From the NCBI GenBank assembly GCA_047967505.1, contig CM106538.1: a stretch of DNA of 64,000 nt. One strand, written 5' to 3'. The translations under genes were made by a program, and so were the position numbers. Below, piece after piece: positions 57,009 to 64,000 of the stretch. The stretch comes from Dipteris shenzhenensis. Taxonomy: Eukaryota; Polypodiophyta; Polypodiopsida; Gleicheniales. Below the pieces are notes generated by a model. The model did no database searches, was not told where the DNA came from, and was given only the letters and a program-made list of their open reading frames with translations. Position 1 is the stretch's first letter. Each line of letters opens with the position of its first letter.

Positions 57009-59592
57009 TAGGCTGAATATACGGGCTGCACTACGCCGTCTACACAATCGGAAGGCACAGGATCATGAAGGACTTTAAACAGAGCATTTCTCACATGGGC
57101 ATGAGGTCCTGGCCCTGATTTCAGCACGGATGTTCAATCACGCAGTATGCCACCGTTTTCCACCTACCTGGAGCACCACCACCATCGTACTGATACACAA
57201 GGCAGGGGACCCCATGGACACTGAAAACCACCACACCCTCATGATTGGTCATACTTTGGCCAAGATCTATGGATCAGTGCTAGAGAGGGAACTTAGCAGC
57301 CACACGAAGCTTCAGGGGCAGCGAGCACTAGGACAGGCAGGCTTCCGGAGACAGCACTCTACTTTGGATCACATCTTCACTCTGCGGACTATCATTGAGG
57401 AGGCTAGGTCTAGACATCAGAAAGTCTACACATGCTTTGTAGACTTTCGGAAGGCCTTCGATACTGTCCCGTGATCTCGTCTGATCACGAGACTACGTGA
57501 GCTACATATCCCGGACTCCATGATCTGGGGAGTCACGAGTCTATACGAGTCTGTTCGAGGGAGGATTCGAGCCCCATGAGGTATATCGGATTGGGTGGAC
57601 AGTACGATAGGGGTGACGCAGGGCTGCCTCCTCTCCTTGACGCTCTTTGGACTCTACATTGATGAGATCACATCTTTCTTAGACCGCGTCTGGGGGGGGG
57701 AGGGTTCGCCACTGGCTGATCTCATGATACAGATACTGTTATATGCAGATGACATAGTACTCCTATCATCATCAGCAGAGGGCTTACAGACAGACATTTG
57801 GATGCTTGGAGGTGTTCTGTAGAGAGAGGGACTTGATAGTCAACCTTGGGAAAACCAAGGTTATGATCTTCAACACCTCACGGGCAGTGCTTCACCGACA
57901 TAGTTTCACATACAGAGATGCCCCAGTGGAGATAGTGCAGTCCTATACATATTTGGGTGCAGTTTTCTCAGGACCCCTCTTCATGATGACCCACGTTGCT
58001 AGAACACGGCTCACACGGGGACGGGGCGCATTGGCCCATTTGGAGAGAGAGTGTTTCCAGGCCCACTTCTAGGACCCTCCGATGAAGGGTTGGCTTTTTG
58101 ACACCCTTGTCCGACCGACGGCCATGTATGCTGTACCCTTTTGGTTGTGTGACCTCCCGATAGCGGAATGGAGGACATTTGAGAGGCTGCAGGTTCTCAT
58201 GGGCTCCAGGATAATTCGGAGTAAGCCCTCAGTCCCACATGAGATCATAAAGGCAGAGTTCATGATGACACCCCTTCAGATTGATGCCATCTTCCAGACA
58301 GTGACATACATCCACAGAGTTTGGGCCCTACCTCACTGGAGACTATCGAGAGTGGCCTTACAGGCTTCCATACGCTTGGCAGGAAGCGGCGCAGACACCT
58401 GGTATGCACGCATAGGCACATGGCTGGCGAGGCATGGTATTTATCTAGATAGGCTCCCCTCCTTTCAGTACAGTATGGATGCACCCCGACTCCCGCGTGA
58501 CGAGATCAGCCGTATCATATGGCTAGATCTCCTACAGCTTTACACTTCACGGATATGGGGGGGGGGACCACTTCCTAAGATGCAGTTCTTTTGTGACCAC
58601 GTCCTAAGAGTATCGGAAGATGGGTTTATCATCAGGCCACTTTACCTTGAGGACAGAGGGGTCTCCCACGCACTCAGGATCGCCATTGGGCAGATGCGAG
58701 TCTCCTACCACCAACTTAAGATTGAGGCCGGACGTGCCGCACGCATACCCAGAGAGCAGAGGATATGTATGATATGTGATATGGAGACAGTTGAGACTGA
58801 GGAGCACTTTCTGTGCATCTGTCCGGCCTACTATGAGATACGAGACGCTACCACTGCCTATATCAGGAGGGGATTGGATTTGGCCCACTCTCGCGATTGA
58901 TACATTTCGAGGACCAGGTGTGCATAGGGCTCTACTTGATGGAGATGCGCCGACACAGGGAGACCTTACTGAAGCAGCTTCGAGCACAGCAGACACCAGA
59001 TGAGTCACAGGTTGTAGGGCAGACCCTACTCAGAGGTAGGTCACGGATTTTTATACATTTGAGTCAGTCCCAAGACACAGTGGGATCGAGGAGGAGGAGA
59101 TAGCTGATACGAGGACAGCATGGCTCAGCCACTGACGACCACACACGATGCGCATAGCTGCTAGACTGCGCACCATTGAGATATGACCCATTGCGGCCCT
59201 CCTCAGAGGAGACCGCCAGAGGCGTGGGATCATAGTAGATATAGCCCGTCGGGTCCTCAGATCGAGACGATCGTGTCCACCGCTGCCACATGAGACTACT
59301 CGACAGATACAGATCCGCGACATCTTCACGGCCCATAGGAGGGAGGCTCTGATACCAGGCATTGGATCCTGATATTGGGCCCCAGCTTGAGCTTCAGCTC
59401 AGTTGGAGAATTTGAGCTTGAGTTCTGAGTCCGAGCTAGGAGTTCTGCTTAGCTTAGTTTTCAGCAAACGGCCCTAGTGCGCCCTTTTGCATCAGCCCTT
59501 GGTGGCATGTATGAGTTTCTTTTTTTTATTATACTGTATCACTCTGTCCCATAGGCCTGCGAGGTCTTCCGTGGACGTTAATATATCTTTCT
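57009..59592 (+). mobile_element. LINE inserted in the 3' LTR of Y
   Basis: 5'-truncated: it starts within the coding region just before RT. It ends in AATATA followed by (TTTC)n. The same hexamer AATATA ends the LTR part to its left (about 57003-57008), so it is a candidate target duplication. It shares its coding and 3' end with the minus-strand fragment at 53340-54590 and is unlike the L1-type LINE at 24200. Confidence 0.82.
57060..59370 (+). pseudogene. LINE reverse transcriptase and C-terminal zinc motif
   Basis: RT blocks in order: FPPTWSTTTIVLIHKAGDP, LGQAGFRRQHSTLDHIFTLRTII and YTCFVDFRKAFDTVP (first catalytic Asp). After stops come STIGVTQGCLLSLTLFGLYIDEI and LLYADDIVLLSSS (YADD at 57742-57753), then VNLGKTKVMIFN and YTYLGAVFSG. 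A 272-codon frame (58082-58900) follows with LFDTLVRPTAMYAVPFW and ends with CMICDMETVETEEHFLCICPAYYEIR, a Cys/His zinc-finger-like motif. Catalytic residues remain, but stops at 57472 and elsewhere and frameshifts abolish function. Confidence 0.88.
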
Positions 59593-59744
59593 TTCTTTCT
59601 TTCTTTCTTTCTCTCTCTCTCTTTTATGCTGGTGGAGGAAGGTTTCATAGTGTATGTGTGATCATCTATTTAAGGTTTCTGAGTGTTGTATGAGTTGAGA
59701 TCGGAGTGAGAGGTGTGAGAGATTCTATCCTCCTATTTTCAATA
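59593..59744 (+). repeat. 3' LTR of copia Y, second part, with TTTC/CT repeat
   Basis: After the TTTC/CT run the sequence TTATGCTG.....AAGGTTTC.TAGTGTATGTGTGATCATC through to CCTCCTATTTTCAATA matches the end of the 5' LTR, with the final CAACA changed to CAATA. Confidence 0.9.
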
Positions 59745-59749
59745 CCTCT

Positions 59750-60093
59750 CCTGCCTCATACGTAGGCTGCAAGGGGCCCATATGAGGGACAACCCTCCTG
59801 CAAACACGCCAGGCTCTGGGTGACCGTAGGCTCTGGGTGACCGACCTCTACCATACATGAGGCCCCACCACATGGGCTGCACACAGCCATAAAAGGGGGT
59901 GCTCCCCTACTCTATCCTCAAGTGGGCCGGGCACACCCACACCAAGGCCCTCTCTCTGTGTCCTATCCTAACGTCTCTCTGGGCATGCACACCCACAACA
60001 AGGCCCTCTCTCTGTGTCCTATCCTAACGTCTCTCTGTGTAGGCACACCCACAACATAGGCCCTCTCTCTCTACGAGATGTTGACCTCCAACA
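59750..60093 (-). repeat. LTR-like repeat X, copy 1, part 2, with 56-bp tandem units
   Basis: Continues copy 1 after Y with CCTGCCTCAT..GAAGGCTGCAAGGGGCCC. Three tandem units of 56 bp (59931-60076) share GCACACCCACA.CA.GGCCCTCTCTCTG. It ends at CCAACA (60093), i.e. TGTTGG on the minus strand, next to a GAGAGGGGA purine tract. Confidence 0.7.
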
Positions 60094-60491
60094 TCCCCTC
60101 TCAGCTTCTGGATGGAACACAGATACCAAGGAGTTGGGTTTGCCACGGGAACAACTGGAGAAATCCATCATCTGAACTTCATCGTTGAAGACCGCCACAG
60201 GTATTGTCAAAGAAGCCCCCTCTTGGCATGAACCGCCTTAGCATGATCACTAGAAACTTGGTACTGCTGCTCCCAGGCCACAGGTGCTAGATAACCCTCC
60301 TCTGGTCCAGTATTGGTACAATAACTTGTGTGGTACAACAATCCAACTGTTGGTACTGGTACGTCACTCCAACAGAAGGTACTGAAACAATAATCCAACT
60401 GATACTGGCCTCAGTGCAAGGTCTGCTTCTGTGCATGTGCACTTGTATCTCAGAGCAATACAGCCCCCTCTGAAGCCCCCTCTCAAGTGAT

Positions 60492-60976
60492 CTCAGCCAA
60501 CATGGTGGGGGAAAACCTCTGCTATAGAAGACTGCTCAAGAGCTCACAACACTGATAAAAAGGAACTAGAATGAGATGCATGAAACGGAACTAGAATGAG
60601 ATGCATGAAACGGAATGAGGGGGACCTGTAAATAGCCCTTCACCCTCCTGGGTCGGCTGAGGTAAGCCAGTTGACTCACCTGCTCTAGATAACCGACTGT
60701 AGGCCCCTAGGGGGCCGACCCCCTGGCCTATCTCTAGGGCTCCACAAGGCCCTATGTATGGGGCTGAACCCCTGCTCCAAAGAGACTGATTGCTGGGCCA
60801 GCAGCTGCCCTAGGTGGCCGACTACCTGCTGCTCCATATAGAGGCTGCCAGGCTGCTCTACAAAGGGCTGCAGCCCTGGCTCTAGGCCTGACTGGGCTGC
60901 ACCACCTGGCCGGCTCTCTCCTGCCTCATATGAAGGCTGCAAGGGGCCCATATGAGGGACAACTCTCCTGCAAAAG
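60492..60976 (-). repeat. LTR-like repeat X, copy 2
   Basis: Uninterrupted counterpart of copy 1, so it shows the empty site where Y inserted (GGCCGGCTCTCTCCTGCC, about 60910-60926). It has a 28-base tandem duplication (GGAACTAGAATGAGATGCAT, about 60571-60620). The 400 bases between the two copies (60094-60491) hold no recognisable coding. Confidence 0.75.
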
Positions 60977-61195
60977 TCTTGAAGAATTGACCATGTCTTG
61001 ATTCTTGGCCATTGAATCCTAGAAGTGTGGATGATGTTTGTTTCATGGCTTATATTTGATAGTGAGTTTGCTCCCTTTCTCTTGCATGGAGTGTAATTCT
61101 ATTGCACATTTATGGTTTCCAAATTCCAAATTAAAACTGCAAGTGTGGTTACTAGATTATAAACAATAAGGAAGATTCACTTTTTGCTTTTGCAG

Positions 61196-61261
61196 GTTAT
61201 TGCAGGTCTTCAAAATTTTGATGAAGAAAGAGTTGCTTCAGTGGTTATTGCTGCAGAGAAG
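61196..61261 (+). CDS. YCF23: Exon 2 of the DUF561/Ycf23-like gene
   Basis: 66 bases, 22 codons, phase 0 at both ends: VIAGLQNFDEERVASVVIAAEK. DUF561/Ycf23 proteins carry a (L)KV(I)xGLxNFDxxxVxxxVxAAxxGGA core. Exon 1 supplies the preceding ...RRAFK, and the next exon should begin with GGAT. The acceptor TTTTGCTTTTGCAG and donor AAG/GTAAGA are both strong. I did not find exon 3 in the remaining 2.7 kb, so it should lie to the right of the window. Confidence 0.85.
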
Positions 61262-64000
61262 GTAAGAGCAGTTCATTTGTTTTGTTTGTTGAGTGTGACA
61301 ACTAGACATGCCTGGTAGTAGAAACATGCGTCCCATACCATGACCTCCTACACTAGGTCCTAGTGAGGTCTATATCTTGGGAGTTACTTTATTGAAGATC
61401 CCTATACAGACCCTTCCTCAAGATTTCTGCATTCCTGCAAAGCTGAGGTGAATTGCAGTTTTTAAGAGCAGATTTGAGTAGCATGGATGAGGCGTTTTTT
61501 ATATGCTTGAAATTTAGATGCTACAAAGTGAATTTGACATGTTTTTTGGTTATTTCATGCTTCCAATTGTGGCATTATTTCACACGTGTTGATTGGAAGC
61601 ATTTGAAGATGATCTGGAGCAGGGAAATTCCACGCATGAAATTTTGGAATAAATTTGCAACACTTTGGCACGTTTGTAGACTGCAAAGCTTGAATGTTTG
61701 ATTTTGCATTTGCAAGTCTCTAGATGGTGTATTCAGCACATGGGTTGCACATTGAGCAGGTGCAACAATGCAACACTTTGATATCTTTCGTCAAAACTGA
61801 ATTTCTCTAATTGCTGGCTGACGAAGGGAGAGGGAGATGCAAGCACACAACACACAGAACTAGGGCCCAAGACCAATCGGCTAGAACCCCCCATAAGCTT
61901 CTGTATTGCTTGATAGAAAACTGAGTACAACATCTGCACATTATGAAGCTCTTTGTTTCAAAACGTGAGACCCCCAAAAGCATTACATTCCCTTTCATGG
62001 GAAAGCAGGGAGGGGTGCTTCCCAAATCGGCAACCCATCCCCTTACCCACACTTGCTTATCCTAATTAGTCCACATGCCATGGGTGAGGTCCTTCTAGAG
62101 CCTTCCAAGCCCGTGGTCACACACCAAGGTGAGCTCCTCCTTGTAGGCAGCTTTAGCCCCTTAAAAGTAGGGCAATTCACCCCTCTTGTACGTGCAACAA
62201 TTAGATGTAGCACACAACCATGGCACCCATTAATTGTTAGGTCTTGCATGCAATAGACTGTCCTGGCGTCTTGTCACGGGGGCGTGAAATTCTAAGTACT
62301 TTAATGTACTAGAAGACTGTGACAACTTTGGTTTTAAAAGTCCAAGCGTGGGCTTAATAATGTGTAATTAAACGCGGCATGGTGCCTAGCACATAAGCGT
62401 AATTAATCCCTAGGCCCAAAGGTATTCCAAGGAATTAAAAGAGTGGTTGTTAGAAAATGATGATGTGGCATTTTTAATGGCCTCCCTAGAGGGCCATGTA
62501 CCTTCAGTGGCCCCCCTGGAGTTCCAGGTGGCTCTAGTGCCTTCTACATGCTCCTTTGCCATTCCTGGACCTTCTTGGGCCTTCTAAACTTCTCATGTGT
62601 GGTTTTCTCTCTCATCTTCTCCCTTTGTTGAGATTTTGGATTGGATTTTCATCCTCCTTCAGTTGAATTCCATTTTTCTTCATAACTCCTCACTCGTTTG
62701 GATTCCTCGACTTCCGTTTGGCCCGATGGCTTCCCCTCTGCCTCCCCTTCGCAGTGTTATGCTTTTCCCTCCGTGTGTTTGGTAGAATGGGCAGAGTTGA
62801 GCACTTCTTTTCCTGGTCAAATTTACAAAAGTGGCTTTTTTTGGACCTTTTTGCTTCTACAGCCTCCTGGGCCTCTCCTCTTGCAAAGCTATAGCTTTCT
62901 GTTGAATTTCGAGTGGTCCCACGCACTGGTTGACTGGTTTTTCTCAGTTTTGGAGGACTTTTCGGCGATGAAACTTCCCCAAAACCTTCTCAATGCATTC
63001 CTCTCTAAAGCACGCTTCTTTTGAGCCTAAGAACTCCTACTTCTTCGCGACAGAAGTGCTTCTTTTCGCATTTTTCAGTGGAATTCTTGCTGGTCGGCTC
63101 TTGTAAATGCTCTTTCTTCATGCCTTTGCACTCCTCTTTGGCTGAGAATGCAATTGGGCATTGGCTACTATGTACTCTTGGCGATTGAGGACTTGGTTCG
63201 AGTTTTCAAGGCTTGGTGAGTTGTGATTTTGCTGCTACAATTTCTTTTTGTCATAAGCTATTGGTTGGCCTCGTGTGCCGTCTCTTTCTTGGTTCACAGG
63301 TGCTGAGGCAGTGCTACATGAGCCATTCTTTGGTTGGGTACTTTGCTGATTTTATTTTGGAGCTTTGAAAAGCTTTGTGAATGCCATCTGGAAACCACTC
63401 AAAAAGAGTGCAGCTGGGGTGCAGTGTGATTGCACTTGGACAGCCAATGGAATTGCACTCAGAAAAGAGAATGCCTTTGGGTTGAGCCTATGGGTTAAGT
63501 GCACTTATATGATGGTGTTCTATGCTTGAAAGCCTAGCGAAGGCTCAGTGAATTGGGGCTGCATGCTCAGTTGCAGGGAGGGTCTCCCAGATGCAACTTG
63601 TAATCATTTCACTGTGAAATATAAAGAAATACCGAAAGGGGCGCCACGGTGTTTGGGGCTAATCGGGTGCACTTGTCTATGTTTGTTGAGCAAGGGCATT
63701 CTAGCCTCCATCCCTTTTTCAGTGGTTTTGTTTGTGAACAAATGGGTAAATGCCAAATGGTGATCATGCAATGATTAATGGTTGTGATATATGCTTTGTG
63801 AGCTGTAAATAAGTGTTGAAGTGATTAAAGGTTTAGTTCCACTGCCCTCTGAGTGATTAGAGGCCGGTTTCATTTGTTCCATTGCCGGGATACCACACAC
63901 TCTTTCTCAAGAGGTGGGCCTCGGTAGTTTGGTGGAAGGATATCTTTGCTGCACTTTTTGAAAGCTGAATATTACAACCATAAACATGGTGAATACCCAT
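61262..64000 (+). other. Start of intron 2, unassigned
   Basis: Begins at the GTAAGA donor. No transposon domain is identifiable. TTGTCACGGGGGCGTG (about 62271) followed by a TGTGACAAC phrase could be decayed LTR-element sequence. The T-rich 62580-63000 segment has no coding motif. No candidate for exon 3 was seen. Confidence 0.5.

Larger units (their letters stand above)
51846..59744 (+). mobile_element. Ty1/copia element Y, nested in repeat X and itself invaded twice
   Basis: The 5' LTR (51846-52423) is followed at once by the PBS. Gag is split by an insertion. The zinc knuckle and protease follow. Then the coding breaks off directly into the 3' LTR, which is split by a LINE and ends at 59744. 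Flanks are CCTGT (51841-51845) and CCTCT (59745-59749), a 5-bp target duplication with one mismatch. X sequence continues on both sides. Integrase, RT and RNase H are gone, lost by a deletion joining protease to the LTR at a shared TTGTGGC. Confidence 0.85.
48774..61195 (+). other. Intron 1 of the DUF561/Ycf23-like gene, 12.4 kb, filled with nested transposons
   Basis: The donor is AAG/GTTGGT (weak but GT) and the acceptor is TTTTTGCTTTTGCAG. Phase is 0 on both sides. Inside lie a copia 3' end with LTR, an hAT relic, LTR element X, copia Y, a 2,990-bp insertion in Y, and two LINEs of one family. Sequence between the donor and the first LTR (48774-49219) carries no transposon I recognise. Splicing is inferred from protein continuity, not observed. 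Confidence 0.75.

Noticed and set aside
61745-61790. Candidate exon 3 of the host gene (GCAG followed by GGTGCAACA)
   Set aside because: After the first three codons the translation does not continue with the expected VDIA motif and soon loses any similarity.
1-64000. tRNA or rRNA genes, CRISPR arrays, bacterial operons
   Set aside because: Nothing seen: no tRNA cloverleaf consensus boxes or rRNA segments recognised, no regular repeat-spacer array, and the sequence is clearly plant nuclear. The one tRNA-like match (52424-52435) is a retrotransposon primer binding site.

Overview
This window is nuclear DNA from a land plant with a large, transposon-packed genome. The evidence is an exon encoding a chloroplast transit peptide, spliceosomal GT-AG junctions, Ty1/copia and Ty3/gypsy LTR retrotransposons, a plant L1-type LINE, a second LINE family, hAT-like and possible Harbinger-like relics, and a tRNA-iMet-type primer binding site. 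Giant TE-filled introns and this mix of elements would fit a fern, lycophyte or gymnosperm. I cannot decide between these from sequence alone.

Layout. 1-4370: a minus-strand copia relic, with a short plus-strand copia (1982-3791, target duplication GAAAT) inserted in its RNase H region. A gypsy gag/protease scrap lies at the left edge. 4371-16000: mostly unassigned AT-rich DNA with microsatellites and a heavily mutated plus-strand gypsy (about 10020-13355). 16215-18856: two different minus-strand gypsy integrase relics. The second is interrupted by a larger minus-strand copia (18857-23195). 23641-24195: an extreme pyrimidine tract, followed by an L1-type LINE (about 24200-28454) that has lost its reverse transcriptase. 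28455-29160: gypsy RT/RNase H. 29256-31144: two open frames that I cannot assign. 33106-36624: a ~361-bp tandem repeat arranged as two related dimers around a copia fragment. 36625-48150: mainly unassigned DNA with minisatellites, a foldback element and faint transposase-like or unknown coding traces.

48573-64000 carries the one recognisable host gene. Exon 1 (48573-48773) encodes a transit peptide followed by the start of a DUF561/Ycf23-like protein. Exon 2 (61196-61261) continues the same protein in phase 0. The intron between them is about 12.4 kb and is made largely of nested transposons. It holds a copia 3' end, an hAT relic, and an old LTR (X) that was invaded by a copia element (Y, 51846-59744) with a perfect PBS. 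Y in turn holds a 2,990-bp insertion in its gag (itself carrying a LINE) and another LINE of the same family inside its 3' LTR. The rest of the host gene lies to the right of the window.

Every transposon in the window looks dead: frameshifts, stops, deleted domains and, in one copia, a lost RT catalytic aspartate. The functional content is therefore the two host exons and their splice sites. The scientific interest lies in the order of insertions.
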